Shown here one piece after another: positions 13,232 to 26,100 of a stretch of 64,000 nt of DNA. The notes below the pieces were generated by a model. The model did not search any database. It was not told the origin of the DNA and saw only the letters and a program-made list of their open reading frames with translations. A program made the position numbers and the translations under genes. The stretch's first letter is position 1. Each line of letters opens with the position of its first letter. Origin of the DNA: Echinococcus granulosus (lineage: Eukaryota > Platyhelminthes > Cestoda > Cyclophyllidea > Taeniidae); contig NW_020170392.1 of assembly GCF_000524195.1 (NCBI RefSeq), forward strand, positions 293,069 to 357,068, in the 5' to 3' direction.

Positions 13232-13860
13232 ATTAGCAAGGGGTGTGACTTCGACTTGGTGCTTGCCGTTTATGGTCTTTCACTAGGTAAGATGCCTCCA
13301 GGGCTCCGATGAAGCCACGCGAAGCCTCACCACTGAAAGTGACGGTACAAATGACTTGCATTTTTTTTATTTAAAGGAAGGGTAGATAACAAATAGACTG
13401 GGCCATTGACTGGAGTGAGAGCACTGGGTCACAACATTTTGCTTCCAGATGCAAGCAGTCCACTGACCGAATTCGTCGGAGCTTTTAATGTAAGATAGTG
13501 GGGATTTACGACGACATGCCTTTGATAAGAGACATTTTTGCCGAACTCAGTAAAAAGAACTTTTAAGAACTTTGTAAAACTTTTTGAACCATGGTGGCTT
13601 AAGAGAAGCTAACGAACTGAAATGGTGTGCTTTGATGTAATATGCAGTTCCCCAAAAGGTATACAGTAATTTCAGAATCACCCGGCAACCTAATTGGCGA
13701 ATCGCCTCCCATCCTTCCGTGTAATCATTTAAAAGCTATTTGCAGGCTTAGAGATCTTAGTAGCGTCAGTAATAACTCTAGCATTACGACTGCTGAATGC
13801 ACAATTATTTTAAATCTTAGTGATTGTATAGCATAGACAAGTACCTTTATTACAGTTTTG
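13232..13860. other. Convergent intergenic spacer
   Basis: Short spacer between the 3' ends of the protocadherin gene (+) and NOA1 (-). I see no supported gene; a 64-codon open frame at 13642-13836 has no recognisable content. Confidence 0.5.
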
Positions 13861-13882
13861 TAAATGTCAAAAAAGGAAGGGA

Positions 13883-13888
13883 TTTATT
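13883..13888 (-). terminator. Candidate poly(A) signal of NOA1
   Basis: TTTATT on the plus strand reads AATAAA on the minus strand, about 320 nt beyond the NOA1 open frame. A second TTTATT lies near 13846. Either could end the NOA1 3' UTR. Confidence 0.4.
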
Positions 13889-14204
13889 ATGTGCATTCTT
13901 AGTCAAATAAATTACCACATCTAAAGCGTGTTGTGTTGATAACACTACATGTGCCTTTAGACAAATGTCCCTCTAGGCCATTAACACAAAGCCATTCATG
14001 GACGCCTACGTCTTCAAGAATATGAACTGAATGCAAGGCGGTAAAAGATGTTTGCTTTAAGTATTAATACAATTCTAGGGGAGCGAGGAATGATTCTACA
14101 AAGTACCCAAATTGGAAACCCTGAATCGATTAGAATGCACCAGAGGTCATGCACTAGAGAGGATAAAACAGGTAGCAGTTAGTAATGTAGCAGCACACAG
14201 TATT

Positions 14205-17200
14205 TCAGGAGGGCGAAAACTGTGCGAACGAAGCGTTCGAGGAAAGGCCAGAGTACTCACGCAGGTAGAGGAGGCGTTCCCCTCGTCTCCGAATTGCATA
14301 CGGCAGCAGTGGCGGCTGTCGCACATTTATACCCACGCCTCCGGGTGTCCAGGCTCTTAGGCTGATCCCATAATCTTCCTCAGTCTCCTCTCCCTCCTCA
14401 TCATCGGTTTTTTGCGCAGTCTCTCCTTTCACACCGGAAACCGACACCCAACCTGAATTCATTTTTAAAACGCTACTTACAAACAATAAGTAAAAGTGTA
14501 ACTGCAACTAAACGAGCAATGAAGACACTGGGTTGCAGGGTCAAAGGTTGGTGACACTTCAACTCTTACCTGCACCAGAGAGGACAACATCGGCCACGGA
14601 CTGCTCTAGATCAACTGGCTGAATGGTTTTGAGAACAACAGGAGTCATGGGGGGTATGGCATGACCTTCAGAGGTGTCAACCCCGCCGGAGCTGCCACCA
14701 GGGCCGAGAAAGTTGGCGTATTCATCCCAATAGGTATCCACATCACTGGTTTTTACGATGTGCACCGGGAGGCGTGTCTGAGTCGTTAAGTAGACTGAAC
14801 CTTTCGACTAGAAAAAAATACCAGACACAGAGGATGCAAAAGCACATAATAACCCTATTTGGGACACACAGATGATGCCTTTTACACCAGCCTATCAAAA
14901 TAGTTCAGAAGACTAAAGGAGCCCGGTCGCATAAGGATCAGTAGTCCGAACTATTTAGGCACGTTGCAAAAGTTTCTGCAGGCAGTATCTATTTCTGCTG
15001 AACTTTTAACATCAGGTGCTTACCGCAAGAACATCCAATCTGCCAAGCCGTCCGAGAAGCATACTGAGACCAGGTCGGAGAACAAACGTCCTCGGAAGCA
15101 AAAATCGGCGTTCGGGTCGGTGAAAGTCACTTTTTCGGCCGCTAATCAGTGATACGTACTCCATCAGTTGATCACTGGACAGGAAATTGAGGCTCTGAGC
15201 AAAACCGGAATAGGTATTAGTGTAAAAGTTTAAGTAACTTTTTTAAAAAAGCGGATAAGGGTAGCTTTTGAGGTACAAACCAGCAAACAACAGTGGGGAA
15301 ACAAACTAAATCTGAAAGACGGCAAAGAATATTACAAAAGTAGGACAGCAGGAATAAGCCAGAAACTGAAACAATTTCTGCCACGTTACTGAAGAAAATC
15401 TCGCTAATACCAATGAAAACATAGATTAGAGTGGGCATGAAGTAGCGAAAACGTTCATTATTCACTTGTTCATAACTTTTTAGTCCCGGTGTGTCATAAC
15501 ACCACGCTCGTGGGTTGAAGTGCCTGGGATCAATGGTTCCGCTGATGAGAAGACGATTGCCAGTGTCCTGATTTGTCTCGAGCGTCGCTTCAACGCCTAG
15601 CTCCTCCTGGAAGAGACTTCGAAGACCCATATCGCACTCCTCAAAGACGTCGACCCCCGAGGAGTCACGTCGGTAGTGGTAAGTGGGTTTGGCTGAAAGG
15701 TCTTGCAGAACGTTCCTCACTCGCTCCACCTGCGCGTTGATGTTGGAAGGCGTCAGTGAAGCGACGGCTTCATCCTCTAAAAAAGAAATCAAGTAAACCG
15801 ACTTTTTATTTCCACTTATTTGCTAGCCACATCAACAATTCCTTGACAAGAAATAGGCGATCAAGAAGATCCGACAACATGCATCGAATTAGTTGGCATA
15901 TTAGTAGTAGTGACAACGATAAGAACTAGAGTTGGTGGGAAGACTAACAAAACCGTCTATCAATCTACCGAAGAGGGTTGTAGGTTTTCAACCCAAAGAA
16001 GAGGGTGAGGTGAACCTGGATTATTCTCCAAATTGGGGCGGCGGATGAATATTCGAGAAAGAGAGGCAGGAAGTGAAGAGCACGCTTACCTCTCACAATC
16101 ATGTATCCATAAAGTTCTCTGTTTTTTGGCTCAGTTGACTGTTTGATGTTGTGTTCTTCTGTGTACTTTGCTTGACCCCGAAGTGCCCGTTTGACGTAGG
16201 ACATGCGAGCAATGGGAAACTTTAGCAAACCAGCCGTAGTGCCTGTAAAGCAAATAGTGCATTTTTCGGAATCGGCGACCTAAAGCGCACCTTGCAGGCA
16301 TTGAATCATGCCACTTCAGCACTACATGATGTTTTAAGTTTACGCCATTAATGACCTGCATCACTTACAACCATTTCAGCATCACAAAGCGCCTTATTTT
16401 TTCATTGGTTTTATGTGAACTCATTGATTATTTGGTAAATCATCATTAGGAGAAAAAACTCAAATCACTTTGAACACAAAATACCTGGCCAAAGAGAGAT
16501 GGTAGCACGATGTATCGACTCCCGTGCATCCGATTTGCAAAAATCTGAGAGCAGCAAGCGATTGAAGAGGCTTGACTTTCCGGCATTTGTGGAGCCAACA
16601 ATATACACAGGACTTTCTTTCACTGAATTAGTAAAGAAATTGACACATACCAAAAACGTTGAACTTTTTAGAGAGCAGAAAATCTAGGAGTTTCTGCACC
16701 CCATATCCGGTAAGCGCACTAATCAAGGCGATATGAGAGACGTTATCTTTTTGTAGACCGGATACTCCCGTAAATGCGTTTAGGAGGACTTCACACCAAC
16801 GGGAGTGGAACTTGGGACCATCAATCGGCAATTGGTCCACCTTGTTGCCGATTAAGACGATTCTATGGCCAGAAGGGTTGGCAAGACATAAAGGGACAAT
16901 GGAATGTGGGAGGTTTGTCATATCAGCGACCAAAAGGATAGTTGAATCCGCTTGATTGTTCAGCTCAGTAATTACCTGTTTCTCGTACTCCTCCGAAGGC
17001 AGGGACTCTTTGAGTGCCGTCTCGTATTGAGCCACCAGCTGACAACGCAAGCACACAACCGGCAATGGAGCGGCATGTTTACGACTGAGACGGGGCTGTC
17101 TACTGCTCTTCAGTTTAATTATCTCACGTTCTGGAAGGAAACCGTGCGTTCCAGGGGTCCCACAGTGCAGTTTTGCACCACAACCAGCACAAGAAGTATT

Positions 17201-17424
17201 GAGAACCATAAAATTGGTATTTCCCGACAAATTGTAGATACGATTTAGGTTATCGTGGTCAAGAAGTTGCTTCTTAGGCGGCTCGGGTGGGCCACAAGAT
17301 TTGGATCCGAGGGAGGACGAGACAATTGAATGAGTAGTCATTAAGGAATTGGCGTCAATCTGTGACTGAAAAACGATTGGATAGTCTTGCCTCCGAAGGT
17401 TGTTGCGTTTGAGACGCTCTTCCT
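14205..17424 (-). CDS. NOA1: NOA1-type circularly permuted mitochondrial GTPase, 5' partial
   Basis: GTPase of the YqeH/NOA1 family, known for mitochondrial ribosome biogenesis. Exons in gene order: 17424-16651 (runs into a gap), 16622-16485, 16242-16090, 15776-15466, 15194-15024, 14807-14570 and 14452-14261, or reading on to a stop at 14205. About 660 residues are visible, close to the usual 700. Order of motifs proves the permutation: zinc-binding CAGC...C..C with C-LRC, then NKVD (G4) and a SALTGYG G5, then the P-loop GSTNAGKSS (G1), RATIS (G2) and DTPG (G3). Downstream blocks [18 protein letters not shown] and PPLLPY match the family's C-terminal domain. The intron before the P-loop exon is only 28 nt (16623-16650). 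The extreme C-terminus is uncertain: a good donor (GTGAGT) follows 14261, but no conserved last exon was found. The start codon and any mitochondrial presequence lie in or beyond the gap. Confidence 0.93.
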
Positions 17425-17524
17425 NNNNNNNNNNNNNNNNNNNNNNNNNNNNNNNNNNNNNNNNNNNNNNNNNNNNNNNNNNNNNNNNNNNNNNNNNNNN
17501 NNNNNNNNNNNNNNNNNNNNNNNN
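17425..17524. other. Assembly gap (100 N)
   Basis: Exactly 100 N, a typical placeholder for a gap of unknown length. It removes the 5' end of NOA1. Confidence 0.99.
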
Positions 17525-20480
17525 CCGGTAAGATACTACGCTCGATTTGATCATAGTTCAACACCGACGTTGAACTAAAATTGTATAGCATTTGAAATAG
17601 TTGAAATTCTAATACGTGGTTCAAAAGTAGGCCAGACTGTTGTCAGTCTACATAATCTATCATCTATGTAAGAACGCATGAACTGACTATCACTGATAGA
17701 TGAAATATGTATGTGGAAGATTTGCCATAAAATTCCACAATTCTACAACACAGGGAAGCAGCAATAAAAGAAGGCAATATCAAGATCTGGGAGGTACCGT
17801 ATTCTAAGTGAAATATTTAATCCAGAAAAGGCATCTTTGGAGAACTGGATGGCAAAATTCTAAATACTTCCGCACACTCCGAGAGATATACAGTAAAGCA
17901 GTTCAAATGTATGCACTCCTATGCGGGACCAAAGTCCCAGTCAAAGTCAAACAGGGAAATTTGTGCAAATCGGAGTCTCAAGAGTGAATAAATACTTGCG
18001 TCATTGCAGCGTTAAGACATTCTAGTACAGGCGAGAAAACTTATGAAACCCACCTAAAACAACGGTGATTTGGTAAACTGTGAATGTAAACGGAGAACTG
18101 CCTTGTCGTTCGGCAAGCTAGAACAGGCTATGAGGTCAATGCCGGAGAGAACCACACATAAAGGCTGGCAAGCGCGCACAAAGCCCTCCACAGTGACAAG
18201 TGCCACACTCAGTAATGCACACTGCAGACGCGGTAAGTAAAACAAAGCACTTGGCCATGGTGGATAAAAATCATGAATTTTTGAAAAACAGATTTTTCTA
18301 TCAGTTGCTGCGGTGCCCCGGTATCTTACTACACAGTTCTTATGAGGTTAGGCACTGATCGGCACTTTGTGCTGTAAACTAATTGAACCCGTCGTGCATA
18401 TTCATGATTCAAAATAATCTACTTAACAGAGGAGGTACAAGTCATCACAAATTTTGCCAAATTTTGTCAAAAACATCTAAAGTTACAATCTGTAGTGATG
18501 CACCTCTTGTCTTCCTTGAAGCTGTAACAAGCTAAAGTACTGTAGAATGACTTATATTAGCAAAACAGAAAAGAGCTGAGGGCCATTAGCGTGGTCCGAA
18601 TACCAATTACAAACTGAAAGTGCAACCTGGTAGAATTAAATGTCTACTTGGATGAACACACTTTAAAGAGAAATCAGGTCACCACAGTAGACTCATGCAT
18701 TTTTAAATAGCCTCATATCGACATTAACAAATGTTTTTATGTAGTGTCACTTTACGGGAATATTAGTGGCTCTATGTGTCGCAGCTCTAATATTTCTGAC
18801 CTTCTTTCTCTACCTCCAATTTCCGACTATTAAATCGCCCAGATTAACTGGTGGGAGACATCATACACTGCAGGAGGGTGGGTTTTTTTACAAATCGCCT
18901 GAGTTTTATTAGGAATCCGTTTTCCCTCCTTCCTAGGCACCGACGAGATCTTCCTAGTCGCATCGTCCGTCGAATCAGCCAGCTTACTACCTGAATGGAG
19001 TCTTCAAATAAATATGCATTCGTTATTTCGTCTTTCTCTTGAGTACCTTCTCTGGTATTCTCCAGAGGGCCTTTTCCTTCACATCCAATTCTAGTCAAAT
19101 TTTTTATTCGCTAACATTTAGGCCTCATCCTTGTATCCGATTGATGGTGCACCTTCACAAGAGCGCATTCTATAACAACCAATCCGTGAGTGGTTGTGTG
19201 AGGATCTGTGCATTGTAGACGAAACAATTTGTTAATGAGACAATCTTTATCACTCGGAGCGCACCTTTGCGCATGGATGTTTGAACGTGTGACGTACTGC
19301 AAGGGTAAAATGGATCCATGGGGCTGCACTAGTTCTCTTTCTTGGTAAATGCTAAGCTGGCTATACCTGTCGTATTTTTTTTGTCTGGTGTTCCTTCTTG
19401 AAGTTGATAGTTTGCTTTATCTCGCATTGACAACTAAGATTTGTTCATTTAATGCCGTTTACGTCAAAGATTTGCAAGAAAGACTTCATCCGAAATGACT
19501 ATTTGTTATTTTCCGGAGTGCATAAGGCGAACCCTACCCGTGAGCATACTTGCTCCTGCGGCGGGGGGGCTTATCCCAACTCATCTCGAGCTTCATCCCC
19601 CGCATCCCTCTGGTAACATTTCTTCACACATAGAGTAGTTTGATTTTCACATTTACGCGGCGTTAGGGTGAGGAAGTCAAACACAAATAGTGGCGGGGAC
19701 TTTAACGAAGAAACTAATTTATTTAACTGCCTGCAGTACCCATCACCTGAATTCAACTGCTGAAATCACAAAAACATATTTATTCAACTTGTCATTTGAA
19801 TAAACCCTCCCAGTGAACTTTCATTATTCCTAAAAACGCGTGTGATCATGTGATGGAATCCGCCTGTTGTCTTTCAAATCCTGTTTTTAACTAGTCACTT
19901 TTAGCAACCTTAGGATTTTATTTGCTATAAAATTTATGGCCACATGCGTAGACCTTCAAATGGTGTCGCGGTGTTAGTTTGCACTGTAGTGGTAAATAGT
20001 AAATGCACACTTGAGGCTGCTACACGCTTCGTTCAGGTTTGGATGAATTTATGAATCAAGTGCAAAAAAGCAGCACAAAAAATTTTTGCTGCCACTGCAA
20101 ATTGAGTCTTCCTTCAGGTTCAGAAGTACTAGGCACTGCTTTTGACCTTAAGTGTTACGATACATTAGTGAACTCTTGCAGGTCACACGAATAATCTGAC
20201 ACAAAAGCAGTGTTAGATTTGTGTTCAACCTGTTTAAAAAGGGAGTTAATCAATAAAGTCATTTTCAAGGCTCCCTTACTTTGGCTGTGGAGGACGTTAC
20301 GTATTCATTTGCACTAAACAATGTGGAGTTTTGCCATTGAGTTGGAAAAGTAGTAAGGGATTATAGCTTTTTCCATGCCAATTCCACTTTCCTACTCTTG
20401 TAAGAAGAAGAGTATGACGTCAAAGTTTTAAAGGGATCGACGATGGTTTCTGTAATACCTTGATTGCTTGCTTAACTCCT
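17525..20480. other. Intergenic or 5' flank, no gene seen
   Basis: No exon could be supported on either strand. By eye the plus strand is A-rich up to about 18.7 kb and T-rich afterwards, which may mark a change from NOA1 upstream sequence to another transcription unit or spacer. Short open frames here have no recognisable content. Confidence 0.5.
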
Positions 20481-20489
20481 CGTTTTGGC

Positions 20490-21560
20490 TACGTGGGCGC
20501 TGAATGCTGCAGTCATGGTACTTTTGCCCGGCAGCATGGCCTCCGGCCCATGTCAGTGGGCCCCAGCTCTTCCCTACGTCGGCAATCCATACTCTACCCT
20601 AGTATTTTGAATTCTTTTGTCTTCAGAAAGGACTCGAGGTGCTACATTGGTAGTAGGGAAGGCGAACCCTTGATTTCCATTCTTGAATGCTAAACCTTAA
20701 CGTGAGGGAAAAAGGGCATATATTACCTCTGCAAAAATATGTTATGAATACTAGCAGAATGCCTGAAAATGACGTTTATCTTCCGCAATTACTCCAGTCT
20801 CGTATTCTGTAGGAACGTCATCAACATCTGAAGCAAAGCTAGTGGTAGCCGTGATCCATCTAAAAAAGTCAGGTACAGAGCTGCCCACGGTACCGATATG
20901 AAGATGTCATTGAAGCTAACATGCAATACCTCCTCTATCTATCTACTCGCTGGATAGAACTCAGATAGAAATGACTAGGTAGCTCTGTAATGCAACCAAA
21001 GTGATGAGGAGGAAGAGACGCAAAATGCTATCCCCACAAAACTATTTTAAACCCCGTTCCTTCCGGCCATTACTCTTAGGACTGAAGATAGCCAGCACGT
21101 TCTCTCTTCCCAAATCCAGCTACCAAACAGGAAAAAACTCTAGATCCATCGCATTTGCCTGGAGGAACCAGTGACGTTATGGTCAGGTGTCTTCTCAATT
21201 GCACGAGAGTTCGTTGACCAGCGCAGTTGGTTCGTGAATGTTTTCCTTACAGCACCAGTTGCATTGTGATGGCTGGCCAAGGGAACAGTGGGGACAACGC
21301 TCAAAAAGGGAGGGGCTATGTACTACTTGGAGCATTAGTTTAACAGCTTGTTTTGGTCTCGCGGGCACTTGAGTCTCCGCCTTTGTACTTTCACTGGGCA
21401 TCATGGCCTTCAAGCTATGCCATTAGCCTCTCAGCGCGTCTCTACGCAGGCGATTGATATTTCGCTCTATTATTATTACTTTCTCGTCCTCAGAAATGGC
21501 TTAGGGCTCTAAATTTCCCCCCCAGGAGTTGAAGGCAACCTCTCTGTCACATGTTTGACG
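20490..21560 (-). repeat. Interspersed repeat family R, copy 2 (reversed)
   Basis: Reverse-orientation copy of the family at 4.4 kb. A head module lies near 20500-20690 (GGCCTCCGG...TACTCTACCC...GTCTTCAGAAA), the middle (GGTACCGATATGAAGATGTC) near 20890, the body motif (GCATTGTGATGG) near 21250, and a second head near 21370-21510, both heads in the same orientation. It is closest in layout to the copy at 43.6 kb. No protein is encoded. Borders are approximate. Confidence 0.65.
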
Positions 21561-21769
21561 CAAACTGGCCACTTCTCACCTAAAAGATAATGTTCGAAAT
21601 AAGTCGTAATATAAATTGGCATCCAGTATACCAAAAATTTGCACTGCTGTAAGCACTAGATACGTTGCAAGCGTTGAAATTGTAAAATTACTTCCACAAG
21701 CATCTAACAGTAAGGCTTCAAATATAGTCTTCGTTCAGATAAAAGTTATGGTGTAAAAAGCAAACTTGT

Positions 21770-21965
21770 CGTGCAGCTATCCCAGATTTCCCTAAAGATG
21801 AAAGAAAATGCGATCCTATGGCAAAGTAAGCATTGTCGACAGGCGGAAGAAGTGGGGGTTGATGGCATGGGGAGGAGGTCATGCCACCCAGTGGAAGCAC
21901 AAAGGCGGAGCCTTATGTGCCGACGAAACCAAAATGAAGGATTAAACAGTCCTAGCATTACAATT
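21770..21965 (+). repeat. Interspersed repeat family R, head fragment
   Basis: A head module only, in plus orientation: TGGCATGGGGAGGAGGTCATGCCACC followed by GGAAGCAC, GGCGGAGCC and a CATTAC end. It lies about 200 bp from the reversed copy ending near 21560, so the two are inverted relative to each other. Confidence 0.65.
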
Positions 21966-22900
21966 GTAGCCGCTTTCTAGGATCTGCTTGCTCCGTCAGC
22001 GTACTTCGTTCCCCAAGCTTCTAATTTACCTTTAGGTGAGGATTAGGATTCGGCTGGGATTTGAATTCGCATTCACGCTACAGCATTTACATAAAAGCCT
22101 CAAATTTCTGACGGAGAAACCCTGCTACTAGTTTTCTGTGTTAAAACATCCCACCTCATGCGAACCAACATTAAAGTGTGAGAATTTCATTTCCCATTTA
22201 TTTTAAAGTTCAGCAAAATCTGTATAAGCCTTCTGGTGTAAAGCGAAAGAAGTTGGTTGGCATATCTTCTATGAATTATTATTATTTCCTAAGTTAGGAC
22301 ATTTAAAAAACAACAGAGTGCATAGGTTCTTCCAGTTCATTTGATTTCATGAAACAGTTGGAAATTTAAACGGCCAATTTCCCGTTTGTGGTGAAATTTG
22401 ATTCACCAAGCTTTCGCCCCTGCTTTCATCCCGTGTATCTTTCCTTTCCATCCATCATCCAAATGTACAAAGGTAAAAGCCAAGAAAGTGGATATCAATG
22501 TGTTAGAGAGGCTTAGTGTGATCCACTTTGGTGTGTTCTTGATCGGTAAGATCTCGTACATAAGGGGTGTCGATCACACTCACCTCAAATAAGTGGGCAA
22601 GTGGTGTTTGGCATTAACTGGAGAAAAGTGGCTATAATGGAGGTTTACTTCTGTCAAACATTGAGTGTTTCGAGGGGAGATATTATTCTGCAAAAATGTC
22701 TAAGTGTCATAGTGGGGGTAGCACATATGCTCTCTCAATAAGAGATCTCGATATAAAGCAGGACTTCCTTTAAATCAAACTCTCATTCGGTCAAAATGTA
22801 AATAATTTTATATGGTGCTTCAGCTAAAGATATGTGACACCTTACTGATGGTGTTTTACCAATTGGTGACCATTTGAAAGAAGAAACAGAATAGCAACAT
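21966..22900. other. Non-coding flank upstream of the tensin gene
   Basis: No exon supported. A 64-codon open frame at 22398 has no recognisable content and no good splice context. Confidence 0.4.
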
Positions 22901-22904
22901 GCAT

Positions 22905-23165
22905 TACAGCAGGTGGGCCGGGCGCGCTCGAACCAATCTGATTCGTCGGACGGGTCAAGTCGTATGTTTGCACGCGCGCGCACCTGCCAGCCCAACTGAC
23001 ACAGAAAGGCACCACTGTAGCTGCAGAAGCAGCAGTCTCTGTCGAGGCAAAGTTCACACCGCTCTCTAGTCTGTTAACCAAAAGGAGTGAGGGAGGTAGG
23101 GCGGTGAAATGGCAGCGTGACACCGCATCGCATCATATCGTCGAACGCTCAGTGTCTCATTAAAG
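22905..23165 (+). promoter_or_regulatory. GC/CpG-rich patch, candidate tensin promoter or 5' UTR
   Basis: A patch rich in CG and GCGC runs (such as CACGCGCGCGC near 22972) stands out against AT-richer surroundings. It lies just upstream of a candidate start codon at 23170. I infer a promoter or 5' UTR from composition and position only; no core promoter motif was identified. Confidence 0.3.
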
Positions 23166-23169
23166 GGAA

Positions 23170-26100
23170 ATGCAACTGACCAGAAGCATGGTTGATGGTG
23201 AGTTCGATGTCCTTCCTTAATCCAAACCATAAGAGTAACAAACCGCCTCAGCTTAGTGGTTATTTGGTTTCCAGGTTTTATTATTTACATTACTCGTGAT
23301 CATTCGTTTATGACATCGTGTAAAACCCCCTACTTATTTGAGCGCGATCAATCGGTACGCTGCGTTTACCGCGTTCGTCTTCATGGTAAAGTGGGAGGTG
23401 CGTATAGGTGCCTCTCTTCGCGCAATTTAAGCCTCTTTTCTAATATGGTCAAGTGACCCTTGTAATCCCATTTATCCACACTCAGTCGGCGGTGAATGCA
23501 TTCATTCGTATCACACTGTCACTGAATTTGTGAATGACCTCTCTCCTCGCCTACAAATGAACCCAAGGTGGCAAACGTGCTTATCCGACCTTGTACTAGT
23601 ACTGAAAAAGGAAAATTTATTTATGCATGCTATTTTTTATTGTTTACTAACTGAAAATGCTAGGCAAGAAATATGTTTTTGGAAATCCTTATCTTCTTTT
23701 AACTTGATGCATTTTTAGATAATCATACCTCAAGGAAGTCGATTTACCTCTCTCAGCCAACAGTAAGTTCAACTAATTTTAGTTATTCTCTTGAAAATGG
23801 AAAGAAGAAAAGTTCACAGCAGTAGACAAAATCTTTGCCATAGGGACATGCCTCCTAGTAGACAAAATTCAATTCATTTTTTTTTTATACACTGGGTGAA
23901 GGAGGGAACAGAGATTGGTGCCATGCAATAGCGTTTATGTGGCTTTTCATCCAATTCCAACTAAGGTATCAAGTGAAATTAGAATGTAAGCAATTCCCCA
24001 GGTAGTTCCGCTTCTTTACCTACTACGAGGAGGCCGGTGAAAAGGAAAGTTCACGAATTATAAAATATCAAGTTCACTTGAAGGAGTCGGGGTGATGATT
24101 GGCCACTCCAACGCGGTAGAAGACTTCACGGTCAATGTGGCCACATGATCTGTGGCTTCGGTGTGTGCACTTTATTCAGGTCCCTCCTACACCCTGTTGA
24201 AGTTCAGAAGCGTTAAATGTCGAAATTGTTGATCGTAGACTGCCAAATGAATTCGGGCAAAAGGATTGCCCACCAAGCTGACAGGCAAGAATGCGGAGAG
24301 ACTGGACTTGCTATATTACATAGTAGCAAATAGGCATCGACGATTTCTTGTGTCAAGTACCCTAGGAGGGGGAACTTTTGAATACATAGGCAGTATTTTA
24401 GGGACTATACCTCTGAGTTTTGTTTTTTGATTATTATTTGCTGCCTCTGTAGTTGTACCAAATTCCCATCGACTTGATTGGCTCCTCCACCATTCGTTCT
24501 CGCAGTCAAGGTGAACGAATCTACCGTAAGTATTTGAGTCTGTGCTGAATCCTCTTCGTCTGATTGTCGCACTCCCCTTTAAGGACTCGTTTAGGGGCAA
24601 ACGGAGATTCATCCCGTGTTTGAACCGCCTCCTAGCTTAGTATCTCTTTATCGAAGGCGCGTTGTATGAGTAATTATTAAAACGCCAATCCCTCCCAAAC
24701 GCCATCTGAGGATTTATGGAGACCAAAGCTTTGGTTGCAAGTTATATTGGGGAGAACTTTTCTTCCATGGTTATTGTGAGGCAAGTAAATAATGCAAGGT
24801 GGGGTTCAATGACCTTGATGACGCAATTTTGGGTTGACTCAAGTGCCTCGTGTCCCTTGAACAATTTAAGCTGCTCTTTGAAGGGGAAGTTTATGAAAAA
24901 GCTGTAAGCAGGAGCAAAAAATAGCGCGAAGATCACCAGATAGAAATATTTGGCGGACTTTGAGACATAAAAGTGGCATTTATAAGTGGTATGTACCTCA
25001 TAAAACGACTCACCAAATTTAATACTCTCTCCTGCATTGCAGACAACTGTCCTAATGGACGATACAGGACTGAAATAACTCAGCTCTGTGGCGAGAAATA
25101 CATAAAAAGGTAAGTCATTTCTGAACATCTCCCTTCGTAGGATGGGGTGACGTGGAGGATAGCTTTACCCGCCACATTGGTTTCCACTTCTGGTGCCGAC
25201 GTTTCCCTCAGCAGCCTTGACCTTTCCCTACTATTGTAAACACTTTATTGAGTCATGACGTGATAGATGTGTTGGAAAGGTAGCTTAAAGTTAGTAACAC
25301 AGTCAGTTAAATGAGTAAGGAAGTTAGTACGTAGGTGGAACATTTCCTAGGACCAACGTGACACCGTGATGTTGACTGGTAAAATTTATTTTAACCCTTG
25401 GTCCCTCGAATATCGCCTGGCTTTTAACCTATGGGAAGTGGGTATTCACTCGGCTGTAATTCGGTCACGTAAATCTCGAAGCATATTTTATCAACAAATG
25501 TCTTTCTTCAATTTTTAGGTATCTCCCGCATGGGGAAAACGGCGCACGATGGGGTAAGTCAAAGCACCGAGGTAGAGCCCATAAAGGTAGAATGAATCAC
25601 CCTCCAAATGTGCAATATCCTCGATTCTCATTCACCTCCACCATAATGATGGCCAGCAGTAGTCCAAGGACATTTTTCGATGGGTTTTCATGTAATTCCT
25701 TGCATTCGGAAGTGGGATTTTCCAACAGACGAACATTTTATTGCCTAAGCAGTTAATCGGTGTTACTTTAACCCTTTCACCACCTATTGTGTGACGCCCT
25801 AATTTCCCCATCCGACGCAGGGGTCACAATTACGTGATACATAGATGCACGTAATCGCTTGTTACCAACAGACTGTAGATGATCTTTGTAGGGGAAGGGA
25901 TCATTTCGATAGTCAAAGTCTTAGTGTCATATCAGAACAGGAGGAGCACCTGAGCTATGGTAGGGGATTTTCCGCTAAGGCGGAGCCCGATAAGGAAAGT
26001 GTGTTAAGTACATTGGAACGTGTAGTATCTCGGATCCAAATTAAAAAACAGGGCAAAGAAATTTTAGCTATCACTTGATCGCCCGAAGGTTTGGTAAACT

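Noticed and set aside
24316..24612. 98-codon minus-strand open frame
   Set aside because: No family motif and no supporting exon structure.
24742..25128. 128-codon minus-strand open frame with a hydrophobic stretch
   Set aside because: No recognisable domain, no splice partner or expression hint, and it lies in a probable tensin intron; length is within chance for this composition.
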